Source of the DNA: Diogma glabrata
Taxonomy: Eukaryota; Arthropoda; Insecta; Diptera; Cylindrotomidae
Direction: 5' to 3'
Assembly: GCA_963693315.1 (NCBI GenBank)
Contig: OY856188.1
Coordinates: 162,228,002 to 162,292,001 of the forward strand
DNA: 64,000 nt
In this document: piece by piece, positions 35,201 to 45,413 of the stretch
Numbering within the stretch: the first letter of the stretch is position 1
How the letters are laid out: each line of letters starts with the position of its first letter
Notes under the pieces: generated by a model
Databases searched by the model: none
Told to the model about the DNA's origin: nothing
Seen by the model: the letters and a program-made list of their open reading frames with translations, nothing else
Made by a program: the position numbers and the translations under genes

Positions 35201-38048
35201 AAACTCTTATAAATTAAAATTTATTTATAATTGTTAATTTTAGTTAAAAAGGGAATACAAAATTGTCTTCTTTTAAATTTTTCGAAATACCCATTTTTTG
35301 TGTTTGTTTTGTTTTCATTACTTTCACTAAAAAATGTCTTTTGCACATAATACAATACTTTATCGTAAATACATATTTAAATTAAGCCAGCCATTTTATG
35401 AAATGTTTCTAGAATTTATCCTTAGGGCTTGCAAAACCGGTTTCAGCAAAACCGGTGTTCGGTTAAACCGGCCAAAAATGTGCATTTGAAACAAGCGGTT
35501 TTGTCCCAATAAAAACCAATATTTTTTTAGTAATCCGTACAGTGAAATTCGTAATTCACCCATTTGCTACGAAAAAATCATGTTTACAAGACTTTTTTAT
35601 CCTCTCCAAGTAACTTATTTTGTGGTATTAAAATCGGCTTTTACACAACAAGGATATTGGTTAAAAAATGTATTGGTTCTAAGCATATACCAATAGATAA
35701 CAGAGAACAAAAAATAATAATAATGATAATTTTTATTTCAATCAAAAACAAATAAAAATAAAATACAGTATTTTACAAAAAAAATTTATAAACACACAGT
35801 AATTAAATAAACAAATGCCAGACCAGATAATAATTAAATATATAATTGAAATGAAAGAAGTAGGAGCATTTTGAAGTGTAACAAGCTTGTAGTAAAAGCT
35901 CCATAAAAAATAGTAAAAAACATAAAAAACAAAAACATAATTTAAAAAAGTAACAAACAAGCTAAATAACTAATATGTACAGTAAGTACACGAAAAATAC
36001 CATACACGAAAATAATCGAAAAATATTAAAAGTAAAGTTCAATATTATTAACAGAAAATAGCCAAAGCTTTAAGTTTTTCAAAAAAATTTTTATAGGATG
36101 AAAAGACTTGATAGATACAGGTAGACAATTGTATAAATAGGGAGCCATGAAAATATTTATAAAAATATTAATATTTTATGAAGTAGGCTTTGAAATTTTA
36201 TCCCAATTTAAATTGGAAAAATTTACGAAATTTTTAACCATGACAACCTTGACAATTTCATACCAGAAAAAAGGTTGCTTTGATTTACGGAAAATGTATT
36301 TTATTGTTTGAAAGTGTTGGTATTTAGTTTATATTTAGTTTTTGAGCATAACAAATTTTTCGACATTTGTCCCATAAACTGTTGCGACCTACTTATGCGT
36401 ATGGGTTTGTCCAAAATTGTGTAATAGCTGTCCTCGCTTTCGTTCGTCCAGTTACTCCTAGTAAGATTTTTGAATAAAGATTAGGTTTTTTGTCACACGT
36501 TTTTTTACATTTAGTTTTATTTGATATTTCGTTTGCAACATGAGCTCGGAACAATAAAATTTAAAAATTTGATAATATGATTGATGTATGATGATGAAGT
36601 TTCGATAGTCGAATAATCATCGCCGCGGTGGCATAGTTGATAAGCATATCTGTCGTCACATTATTCTAATCATGGCATCGATAGAGAAGGTTTGAATTTC
36701 CTTAGTTACTTGAGTTTAATTACTCACAACAATTTATAATTAATTCAGTAAAGAAGTCTAAAAACGATTTCAATTGGCTCCCATAAGTGATTTCCTTTGA
36801 GGCAGAAAAACTGAAAGAAAAATATTAAAACATGAGTGGCAAGAGAGAGTCCGAAAGGTCATTTCCTTCAACAGATCAATCTATACCTAATTCAGGCATT
36901 CTACAATAATAATAAAAATAAGCCATAATAAATTTCTTATGAAATATTTTTCTGAATTTTTATGTTTTTTAATGAATTGTGATACCTGCAATTAATATGG
37001 ACGTTATATTTGAGCAAATTGCTGTAAATTAGTGGTTAAAATCAATATTTTTATTTTATTATAACAAATTAAATATATGTTTTCTAATAAAATGTGTTTT
37101 TATTAAGAATATTGACGCTAAAGTTTAATTTGTATAGGCGTAAAAGATTGTTCTAAAAACCGTAAGCCCAGTTTTGACCGGTTTTAATATTTTTAAAAGC
37201 CGAAAACGAGTTTTCAAAAGATGAAGACGGTTTCGCAAGCCCCATTCATCATTATTTTGTATATTATTATTTTTAGAGTTTGTTTTTGTTTGTGATTGTG
37301 TTTTGTTCTCTATAATGATATTTTAATACAAGGCAATATTTAATACAAGGTATTTTACAATATAAAAACCCGAAATTTATCGGTTTTTTGCAGTTTAACT
37401 GTCACCGAAATTTTATCGTTTAGGCGTTTTTACACTATTCGACATGATACCTACACAACATACGATACAACACACGGCACACGGAACTTTTATTTCACAC
37501 TTTTAAACCATAACACTCGCTCTATCTTGACCACGAGGCGCTGATACGGGCCAGACAGAATGGCAAACCGACTCAATCGCTAATATTTGAACCACCTGAA
37601 CTGAAAACCGTTTAATTAAACAAGAAGTTAATTTCATAATCTGGCGCTGAGTTACAAAAAACCTAATTCAAAACACATTTAACTAGAGTCTGCATTTGAT
37701 TTGGTGTTTTTAATTATTGCTTCTATTTCAGCTTGAGAGCCTTGGCAATAAAATAGTCACATGTATTCAAGAATCATGCAATAATGACGATTTCATCTCA
37801 AATAATTTCATTTTACACCAGTTATATTACAAAGAAAATCAACTGATTGCTGGTAGTGGAATAACAATTAATTGGAAAATTGCTTATGAAGTAACTAATA
37901 CATTTATTTGATAAACATATATTGGTTAATTTGACCTTTTCAGATGTTGGCAGCAATATCTACTTATATTTTAGTTTTAATTCAATTTCAAAAAGCAGAA
38001 AACACAACTGATGGGGCAAAAAACAACAAATATTCATTCAATTTATAA
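28371..38048 (+). CDS. Gustatory receptor (7tm_7), three exons, 386 aa
   Basis: Exons 28371-29267, 37732-37890 and 37944-38048 join in phase 0 into a 386-residue protein, the usual insect gustatory receptor length. Such receptors are multi-pass proteins of taste-neuron membranes that form ligand-gated cation channels. Likely membrane helices are at residues about 36-56, 75-94, 134-152, 161-185, 247-266, 272-298 and 353-367. The end of helix 7 reads TYILVLIQF (359-367), matching the family signature TYhhhhhQF. GTAAGA follows exon 1, TTCTATTTCAG precedes exon 2, GTAACT follows exon 2 and CCTTTTCAG precedes exon 3. The ATG at 28371 is the first in frame. Without splicing, the exon 1 frame stops at 29325 and lacks helix 7. 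Intron 1 (8,464 bp) is full of transposons. The ligand cannot be told from sequence. Closest subfamily not determined. Confidence 0.88.
30019..30157. repeat. Foldback flanking a hammerhead-like motif
   Basis: ACTTTCTTTTTTGTTG and ATTTATTTTTATGA on the left are mirrored by TCATAAAAATAAAT and CAACAAAAAAGAAAGT on the right. The central 50 bases carry the hammerhead-like core on the minus strand. It is possibly a remnant of a Penelope-like terminal repeat. Confidence 0.55.
30060..30098 (-). ncRNA. Hammerhead ribozyme-like motif
   Basis: On the minus strand the sequence reads CTGAAGA, a GAGCG-TTAT-CGCTC stem-loop, GAAAC, a two-base loop, then GT and C. This fits the hammerhead core CUGANGA...GAAA...UH with a two-pair stem III, the minimal form described for Penelope-like elements. 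A U sits unpaired beside stem II, and stem I pairs over about three bases. Confidence 0.5.
30335..30378 (-). ncRNA. Damaged hammerhead-like motif, left terminal copy
   Basis: It mirrors the motif at 35053-35089, but the core reads GUGAAGA in place of CUGAAGA, losing the conserved C3. GAAAC and the short stem III remain. Probably inactive. Confidence 0.45.
30612..30787. repeat. Long near-perfect hairpin
   Basis: AAAAATTACAAAATAAATTT through GTGAATATTAGCTCAATGAG is mirrored by CTCATTGAGCTAATATTCAC through ATTTATTTTGTAATTTTT, with arms of about 75-85 bp and a short central loop. It is non-coding and may be a MITE or a hairpin RNA source. Confidence 0.75.
31309..32592. repeat. Two tandem units of a 640-bp repeat
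   Basis: Units begin with AACAGTTG at 31309 and 31949. Both contain AAACCCGGATGCGTTTG, AATGTCTGACATGAT, TTTTTTGGAAACCACTAAAA and GCCAGCTAAAAATAG, and both end with the palindrome AACTTCCCATATCGGGAAGT. A partial unit occurs at 45545-45890. Non-coding; a (CA)n run lies near 32448-32475. Confidence 0.75.
32642..32935 (-). pseudogene. Penelope-like GIY-YIG endonuclease C-terminus, inverted copy
   Basis: 97 residues start at the YVGQTSSKFSTRLEEHRKAT part of a GIY-YIG nuclease and run to a stop after FKLIKTPP. The N-terminal GIY half is missing because the copy is truncated where it meets the forward RT region near 32930. It retains ESLYIEKYKPKIMN, which has been lost by a 35-bp deletion in the right-hand copy. 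Confidence 0.8.
32930..34749 (+). pseudogene. Penelope-like reverse transcriptase/GIY-YIG protein, broken
   Basis: In order: N-terminal FVGNLSEKELNLLNKGLKYA (32945-33005); IPFLYALTKIHKPG then a stop then NMRPVVSNISTP (33450-33535); VSFDVTALYPNVPVDIAI (33665-33715), the RT motif with its catalytic Asp; GTCMGSKIAPYISNVFF (33828-33875); RNVDDVFAV in another frame (33933-33960), where the usual YVDD reads NVDD; SIPFLDIKVI and FGIYRKPTNTMRF (34030-34125); and SGIYLISCQECDDKYVGQTS (34510-34570), the GIY-YIG core. Several stops and frameshifts break it, and a 35-bp deletion near 34737 truncates the nuclease. The family normally reverse-transcribes its RNA at nicked DNA. Confidence 0.85.
35053..35089 (+). 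ncRNA. Hammerhead ribozyme-like motif, right terminal copy
   Basis: The core is CTGAAGA (35058-35064), a small stem II, then GAAAC (35075-35079). A two-pair stem III (AC/GU) is followed by U as H17 at 35084. Stem I pairs TTTCT with AGAGA, with one wobble. This matches the minimal hammerheads known in Penelope-like terminal repeats. Confidence 0.55.
35423..37244. mobile_element. Non-autonomous hAT-like element with CCGGTTT repeats
   Basis: The ends TAGGGCTTGCAAAACCGG and CGGTTTCGCAAGCCCCA are inverted. Flanking 8-mers TTTATCCT and TTCATCAT match at 6 of 8. Subterminal AACCGGTTT motifs occur at both ends (35436-35480, 37170-37235). There is no transposase. A tRNA-like SINE head lies inside at about 36623-36705. 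Confidence 0.6.
36623..36705 (+). repeat. tRNA-derived SINE-like head
   Basis: GGTGGCATAGTTGATAAGC resembles an A box and GGTTTGAATTTCC (about 36689-36701) a B box. The cloverleaf does not close, so it is a SINE or tRNA fossil. Confidence 0.45.
37245..37731. other. Remainder of receptor intron 1
   Basis: AT-rich intron sequence with no further exon recognised, ending in the acceptor TTCTATTTCAG. Confidence 0.6.
37732..37890 (+). CDS. Gustatory receptor exon 2 (53 residues)
   Basis: The exon starts LESLGNKIVTCIQES and continues through NFILHQLYYKENQLIAGSGI, which matches in position the intracellular loop before helix 7 (the usual Q-L-hydrophobic block and AxG/S segment). It is phase 0 at both ends, preceded by a pyrimidine-rich acceptor and followed by GTAACT. 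Confidence 0.85.
37944..38048 (+). CDS. Gustatory receptor exon 3 (34 residues, helix 7)
   Basis: The exon encodes MLAAISTYILVLIQFQKAEN and a short polar tail ending in TAA at 38046-38048. It carries the diagnostic TYxxxxxQF motif. The preceding 53-bp intron is short but has a normal GT, a T-rich tract and CAG. Confidence 0.88.
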   Translation: MLAAISTYILVLIQFQKAENTTDGAKNNKYSFNL

Positions 38049-38105
38049 AACTGTGCATATTTACATATCACATTAAAATTTTTTAACTTTAATTAAATTT
38101 TATTA

Positions 38106-38167
38106 AATAAATTGTATTTCTTGTTGTAATTCAAGATCATTTAAAGCTTATTGGTAAATCAAATAAA
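38106..38167 (+). terminator. Polyadenylation signals of the receptor gene
   Basis: AATAAA occurs at 38106-38111 and again at 38162-38167, 60-120 bases after the stop codon. Either could serve as cleavage signal. Confidence 0.5.
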
Positions 38168-38361
38168 GTTTTCTTGTTTATTGTTTTCTTGTTTATTGAA
38201 TTTATTCGACTAACAATTATTAATTCCAAAAATGGTTTATTATAACCTAACTATTTAAATTTAACAAAAATTATAATTTATATAATTAGGTAACTAATTA
38301 TATAAATTACTTACTATTATTACTTACTATTATTACTTTTAAAAATAATTTTTTTTTTAAT

Positions 38362-40905
38362 AAAAAGTGTTGTGTTATATGAATGACAATATGTGTCACA
38401 ACAACACCCTTTAAGACCTAGGTCCCATAACAACATGCGCTCTGAGCTGTTGATGAACGATTTCTTTTAAACCTTTGTGAATTGAACGTCCCCGAGACTA
38501 TTAATTCGGGCAAAACATTCCATTTGTACGAAGTACGGACAAAAAAATCTCTCTGCATTTTTACACTATGACAGTGAGTGATCTCAACTGTTTGACTGTT
38601 TGCATAAACCGATTGACGTGTCAAACGGGAAAACGAATATTGTTGAGGAATGATGGATCCGATTTCATTCGAACACGGCTAGTGACAAAATTTATAAAAA
38701 ACAACGAGATCAGCAGCAGTGCGACGATGTTGTAGGGAATCAAGATTTGATGTTAAATTTCGATCACCAACAATTCACATAACACGCTTTTGGATAGAGT
38801 CCAAACGTGCTAGGATGAAAACAGATGCAGCGTCTCAAATTTGACAACAATACTCCATACAAGGATGAATATAGGACTTATAAATGTGAAGTAATTGGTA
38901 CAAAGTGAAATATTCATTACATCTATTGAGGAGACCGAGATTTTTGAACCGCTTCTTAAATTGAATTCTTCTCCAATTCTGTTTCAAAATAACACATAAA
39001 GATTTCAGCTAAGAAACAATTTAAGGAATTTCCCATTGCTACCCCATGGGTTTGTTTATAAAATTTATTTCTAAATTTTCACATTCGTCTATTTGTTCGT
39101 CAAACATGGTGATTGAAATATCATTGGGGAACTCGGTCTATGATCTGGAAACAATCAACAGCTGTGTTTTGGTGGAATTGAAATTGTCCAAATCTTTGTC
39201 ATCCTAATTGGCGACTTTTTCTAGGTCTTCGTTTTAACTTATGGCAGCGTCTCTCCGGGCGGGACTTATTCGTTCATGCATTTTACCCTTTTAAGATAGG
39301 GAAACGAATGACTTGTGCAGTAAACTATCATATGCAAAACTATTAATTGGATTACTGCTGATTATCAACAGTTCGTAGATATAATTAGAAAATAGGGTGA
39401 GGATAAAACTGACCCTTGGGGTACACCAGCGTTAACTAATTTAGACTCAGAAGAAAATCCATCGATGGATACCAAAATGTATCGGTCGGTGAAAAAATTT
39501 TGTATCAACTCTACGACTGCGGGGTGAAATCCGTACCCAACGAGCTTGTTGATCAGATTGGCATGCCAAATTCGATCAAATGCTTTTGAGGTGTCTAGTG
39601 AGATTACGTACGTTTCACCACCTTTTCAAGTATGCTGTTCCAAAGATGGTTGTTTTATAGGACATATTTTTATAGGTCGGTTGTTTATCTTTTGTTTCTA
39701 AAACCTATTGACCGTCAGACTGTGTGTATTAATATAATGCTCGTATATTTTAGATAGGACTGGGAGTAAGGCTGTTGATCTATAATTTGAAATATCACAT
39801 TTTGTTCCTTTTTGGGGACAGGTTGGACATTGGCCAATTTCCAGTACGAAGGGAAAATGCCAGATTAATAGGATTTGTAGAAAATTTTTGTAAGAGTATG
39901 TGCAAGATTTTTGAAAATGTTTTTAGAATAATAGGAGGAATGTTGTCCAGACCGGAGGCTTTGTTGCTATTTAACCCCTTTAAGATTTCTTCGACAATTT
40001 CGGGTTTAAAATGGAGATCTTTCAAATTTACTCCCGAAGACTGAATTGGGAGGATTTCTTTAGGAGTTCCCAAAATTATCGAGTTCAAAGCAAAGCGTTC
40101 CGCGAACAATGTGGCTTTTCTTGCGGGGCCAGTGATGATCAAATCACCGTCAGTAGTAGGAGGAATAGAAAATTTTGTACCAGATTTTAAAGAATCAATG
40201 GCACTGTAAAACTTTTGTCCAGAAAAGGACATAGTTGAAAGTTTTGCCGCTTTCACTCTGTCAATCTCTGCTTTTTCGTTTTCGATTATCTGGTTTGATA
40301 TTTTATTGGTCTTTAGATATTGGGAACGATTTAAGGGATATTTGTTATAAATCTAAATATTAAATAATCTACGTTTGTTTCTAAGGGCCAATTTGGCTGC
40401 CTTGGAAAACAAATATTTTTTTGGGATTTCATTATTGAGAAGGGGACGAATTTATTGATACCTAATTGAATAGTTTCAGTAAAGTTTTGGGCGGAAACAT
40501 TGACATCGTCAGTATAAAAACAATGACGATCAAAAGGAAAACTTTGAAAAAAATTTCGGAGACCATTGGTGTCCGTTTTTGAGAAATGGAACAGTTTTCG
40601 TGATTTGCGAACTCTAGTTTTTAGTAAACCAGTTTTGATAACTGATGTGATTAGATCAGAATCAGTGGTCAGAATTTCCAATACTACCCTTGTCGATATT
40701 GACACTCGTAATATTTGGCATTTATGTTAAGTAGAGAAGGAGAAGAAAACTTTTATCACCAGAATTATGAAAGTTGGGCTTTTTACAATTTGGGTCAGAT
40801 TCTGTGATGCGTCAAATATTTCTGCCTGCCTTCCATTGTTGTTGTCGTCGGTAGTCTTAGAAAATTCTAATCACTGTAACGATAGGCTCGCAATTAGGAA
40901 ACTTT
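38362..40905 (-). pseudogene. CR1/jockey-like LINE relic (5'-truncated, dead)
   Basis: Read on the minus strand: GRQAEIFDASQNLTQIV of the endonuclease (near 40830); KPEIVEEILKGLNSNKASGLD (39950-40030), the RT entry segment; LDTSKAFDRIWHANLINKLV (about 39600-39540), RT motif A; NAGVPQGSVLS (near 39420), motif B; FAYDS (near 39330) where active elements have FADD; and the C-terminal KMQRDFFVRTSYKWNVLPE (38500-38560). The tail ends in TTTATTAAAAAAAAA near 38362. It resembles the LINE at 56854-61403 throughout. Frameshifts and stops are many, and the catalytic Asp change alone would kill it. It is convergent with the receptor gene, about 310 bp from its stop codon. Confidence 0.85.
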
Positions 40906-43313
40906 GCTCTAAAAAATTGGGATTATGTTTGTTTGGGGAATAAAGCTATTGTGAAAAAAGAAATTTTAGGTAGACAAACCTTTAATACTACTGTGGTGTA
41001 GCCATCACCATGTAGTTCATAATTTGAAAAGCGTTTATATGCAACACTCTCATGAATGTATGCACATGAAGTTTAAAAGCTGATCAAGCCAATTCGGGAT
41101 TTAGTGTTACGTCATAGGGATAGTTTTCAGAAACTTGTGTTTCTGTAAGAAAAAAAATAATTTCAAATGTTTTTTTTTTACTTATTAGCGAAGAAAGGCA
41201 ATATGGTGTTATTTTTGTAAATGCAAACTTTTTTGTGTATCGTAATTTATAAATATTTGTGTATAAATGTTTGTTCTATTCTTATATAAGGCAGCATATG
41301 GAGTTAGTATTATATGATTCTTTTAAAATAAAGTTGAACAATAGTATATTGTTTTACGAGGACAAAGTGCTAGTAATATGCTACGAGTATGAAAGTTTAA
41401 TAACAAGGGTGTAGCAAGTAGTTGAAATTCATCATTGACTGCTTAATGACTGCTTACTATTTAATTTCATTATATATAGTGTAATGATTTATTTCACAAA
41501 TCGACCCTAAAATAATGATCAACAAAAAATTCTTAAAAATATGTATATATACAATTGCTCCACCGTAAATGATATCAACCGCATTTGTGTAAGGAAGAAT
41601 ATTTTGGGTAACACCACTTTGTGCAACATTTATTTTTACGTTTGACGTCCGATATTAGTTTAATATTTAATATTGATATGTTTTTACATCTTATCATATA
41701 TTTAATTTTCAGATTTTTCAGCATGTTTCGCTTCACCAATTAGTGCAAAAGTCAGTTAACTTAAATTACAATTGTTCCCTATCAACAACCCAATTCAGTT
41801 TTCTGAAATTAGGTGTATGTTTTTAGTAAAGTTTTGGCGTACAATATTTTTTTACCATCAACTGGCTTTTTTATTTATTTTTTTTGCCGAGGAAAGTTGG
41901 CTGTACATGATGTACAAGGCTTTACTTCAATATGCGTACTCGACTTCCGCTTTTGCTCAAGATTGTAGTACTTCACCCATTTACTGATCATTCCTACCTA
42001 CTTATTATTTTTCTCTGTTTTGTGTCATTAAGAGTCTAAACAAGCAACAACAATTTCTGTCTGTCTGTTGATGGTCTGCAATACAAAACCTTTCGGATAA
42101 ATTTCTTCTTAAAAGGGAAAGGGATGTCTTATCCAAACAACTGTTTGTTCAATTAAATAAGAATGACTTAAGTATTGGCATTCCGTTTTCATGAAACTGG
42201 ATGAAATTATTTCCGATGAATTTTTTAGGCACTTTTTTTAAGCTTTTCAATACAGCTCACACTTAAAAAGTGATGTTGATTAAACTTTAGTAAAAGTTTT
42301 CGATCGAGCTAGATCGATTGTATTGGCTTTTGAGGTGTTTTATACATGATGTATGACGAGAATGTTTCAATCTGTAAGTAATAAAACCAAAAACAGTACA
42401 TTTACAACCAAAAACACTTGTTTAGTTTCTTTTTGACAGAATTTTATTTTTTGTATATGTCTCTATCCAAACTGAAAGCAATTGTGTCTTATCAATGTTC
42501 TTCCAAAAATACATATTAAACCATGCCCACAAACCGAAGCATCGGTATCTCAGAGCTTTAACTCTTTTTTCAAACTACCATTCTATTATGTTTAAAATAT
42601 ATATCCCACCGCAAATGTTTTCCTGATTGTTTTGTAAAATTTAAAAACTTTGAATTCAGGATAAAAACTAGGAATCTCAAAAGTTATATCAATTAAAAAT
42701 ATATACTATATAGATCTTAAAACATATTGTCATGATGAGCTTGAAACTGACAACAATGAACAGTAATAAACTTTGTGATTGAACTTTTATCATTCTTCCT
42801 CTTTGTCAGACTTTTGTTCAGATTTAAGTATGTTTTTTTTTGTAATTTTTTCCATTGTCTTTAAAACAAAATTATGTTTGAGATTAACTTTTTGTTTAAT
42901 GACAGTTGAAATGTATGTTAATGTTCTTTTCTTTCAGTATAAGATCCTCATTTTCCACCCTTGATCGATTAACTGGTATGAATAATAATAGAATTAATGA
43001 GAAAGAAACGTGAAAAATAAAAGTTTCCTTCGATTATATTTGTTTCATGATTTCTTTACTTTTTCTTTATTCTACAGAAATAGTTTTGAGTTCGAAACTA
43101 ATTTAAGGTAATTGCGTTTTCTTATATATATGTAACTTATTGTTACGTTGTGTTTTCTAATTAATACCTTAATCTTTACATAACGGATTTGTTCTAGGTA
43201 ATTTTTAATTCACCATTTGGTCATCATTTAATTCAATTTATTTACACCAAATAGAAAAAAAATGTTAACACCCTTGTGCCAATTTTTTACTTAATACTTA
43301 TAGTTTTTTGGGA
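40906..43313. other. No gene recognised; one exon-like remnant
   Basis: AT-rich. A sequence preceded by an acceptor-like TTTAATTTTCAG (ends 41712) reads IFQHVSLHQLVQKSVNLN. This faintly resembles the loop before helix 7 of gustatory receptors but lacks a following helix 7 exon. A worn R1-like 3' fragment may lie at about 42470-42560. Confidence 0.35.
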
Positions 43314-43374
43314 TTTGACATTAGAGCATTCAAATCCGAATATTCGAGTATTCGAATATCCGATCAATTTGGGT

Positions 43375-44377
43375 GCTCACAACATCGGGATCAAATTGTA
43401 GAATAGTAATCGAAGGGTCTGTTTCTGATCCTTTCGATATAACATCAGGTGTTCGACAAGGTGATGCACTCGCGCCCATACTATTTAATTTGGCGCTGGA
43501 GTACGCGATAAGAAAAAGCCGAATTGAGACACAAAACTGCATATATAACAAATCTAGTCAGGTTCTTGGCTATGCAGATGATATTGTGCTTCTCGGACGT
43601 AGAACAAGCGATATCAAGGATAGTCTCTCTCAGCTTGAAAGAAATGCTAAACGACTTGGATTATGCATTAACACCGGCAAGACTAAACTTTTAACAACAT
43701 CCAGGAATATACCTCCCGGCAATCTGAATACTGGCGACTATGAAGTGGAACGTGTAGAAAACTTCAAATACCTCGGGTCTGTGATAACATCGTCAAATGA
43801 CATGCAGGCAGATATTAAAGCCCGTGTCTCAGCCGCATACAGAGTTTTCTACGCATACTCAAAACTTTTGCGATCCAAACATCTTTCGCAGTCGTGCAAA
43901 CTCACACTTTACAAAGCATTAATCCGACCTGTGCTCACATTTGGAAGTGAAAGCTGGACACTGACTTCCTCCGATTGTAGAATTCTATCAACATTCGAGA
44001 GGAAAGTCATACGAACAATTTATGGTCCATGTAAAGTTGCTGAAAATCAGTATAGAATCCGAATGAATCATGAAATCAGACAGCTTCTTGGAGGCTGCGA
44101 TGTAATCGGATTCATTAAATCCAACCGGATTAGATGGTTTGGTCATGTAGAAAGGGCTCCATTGGAAAGAATGATAAAAAAAGCGTCCCAACAACAACCA
44201 GCTGGTGTTCGTCGAAGAGGAAGACCTAGACAACGCTGGCGTGACGACATCATCCAAGACCTTCATGATATAGGATGTCGAAACTGGGGTCAACTGGTCA
44301 TGGAACGAGATGATTGGAAGCTGGTGGCACAGACGGCAAAATCCCTTCATGGGATGTAAACGCCAGAGAGAGAGAGA
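43375..44377 (+). pseudogene. 5'-truncated RTE-like LINE, RT C-terminal part
   Basis: An uninterrupted frame to the TAA at 44357-44359 begins inside the reverse transcriptase: DITSGVRQGDALAPILFNLA (motif B), GYADDIVLLGRR (motif C, with intact YADD), NFKYLGSVITSS, LYKALIRPVLTFGSESWTL, RWFGHVERAP and RRGRPRQRWRDDI. These are typical of RTE-clade elements. The 3' end is a short (GA)n tail. GATCAATTTGGGT at 43362-43374 and again at 44378-44390 is a perfect 13-bp target duplication, so insertion is recent. The endonuclease and RT motif A are missing through 5' truncation, so it is not autonomous. Confidence 0.9.
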
Positions 44378-44590
44378 GATCAATTTGGGTATATTTTAAG
44401 TATTCGTTATTCGAATATTTATATGCGAATATTCGAACATTTTTTATCTCCCAAAATATAATGGTTTTCCATCCCTTCATTTCTTTTTCAAACTCCGAAA
44501 CTAAGAAATTTCAATATTTTAAGGGAAATAATTTTATTACAATAAACTTCGCTTAAACTTCGACATATAAACTTCGCTTAATATTGCAGT

Positions 44591-45235
44591 CAAAGATCTT
44601 AGCGAGAAAATTCAACACTTATGACAGCCGAAGGCATATGCAAATTCTTATTTACTTATCTAACGGAACTAAACAGTGATTTAACTAAAATCTTACTCCA
44701 CGAAATCAGAAAACGAATGGATCAGAAAAGAAACAAATCAACCTTAACAACCTTATTTCTATATCTTGACACTGGAGTTATACCACAATCGAACGAATAT
44801 TTTGATCACGCAAAGAAAACTGCTGTGAAAACTTTCATTTCTCGCCTCCTCAGCCTTCAAAGATGTACCAGATCCTAGCGATGAAAACAGTAATAACCAT
44901 GGCTGCAGGTATTTGGTACTATAAATGACGCACTTGCAGTCAACAATGAAAGTAAAAATATATTACAACAAAAGCTGCAACCAGCGATTAGCTCAATTAC
45001 TAATTCCACGACATGAGATACAGTAACAGTGGTAATGAAAATCGCGGTTAACAGTTTAAAAAAACATTTTTGTTCAACAAGAATAGATAAATTAGACAAT
45101 TTGAATAATGCTCTATTGACTATCAGCCTCACTTCAACAAAAACTGAAAGAGGTTTCTCTACGGCGGGATATCTGAAATAAGAAGTAGCCTAAAATTTAA
45201 ACATCTAAACGCACTTCTCTTTTTTGAATGCATAT
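44591..45235 (+). pseudogene. hAT transposase remnant inside the 43322-45405 element
   Basis: An open stretch 44621-44878 reads LLHEIRKRMDQKRNKSTLTT and VKTFISRLLSLQ. Further on, SLTSTKTERGFSTAGYL (45126-45176), a stop, then in another frame RSSLKFKHLNALLFFECIFQ (45180-45240) form the hAT dimerisation domain. Stops and frameshifts separate the parts. Confidence 0.75.
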
Positions 45236-45413
45236 TTCAAGAAAATAAAAATAATAAAATGCATAATATGTTAAACCTGTTTGATTTTATTCATAGTTCT
45301 TAGTACGTTTTTTACTATTCGAATACTAACCGAATATTCGGATATTTAAAGAAAAAGTTATTCGATATTCGGATAACTCAAAATGTCGAATAACTGAATG
45401 CTCTATTTGACAT

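Larger units (their letters stand above)
43322..45405 (+). mobile_element. hAT element with 11-bp TIR and 8-bp target duplication
   Basis: TAGAGCATTCA at 43322-43332 is mirrored by TGAATGCTCTA at 45395-45405. TTTGACAT flanks both ends (43314-43321, 45406-45413), a perfect 8-bp duplication typical of hAT. Subterminal repeats of CGAATATTCGGAT-type motifs occur at both ends. It carries transposase remnants and a later RTE LINE insertion. Confidence 0.88.
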
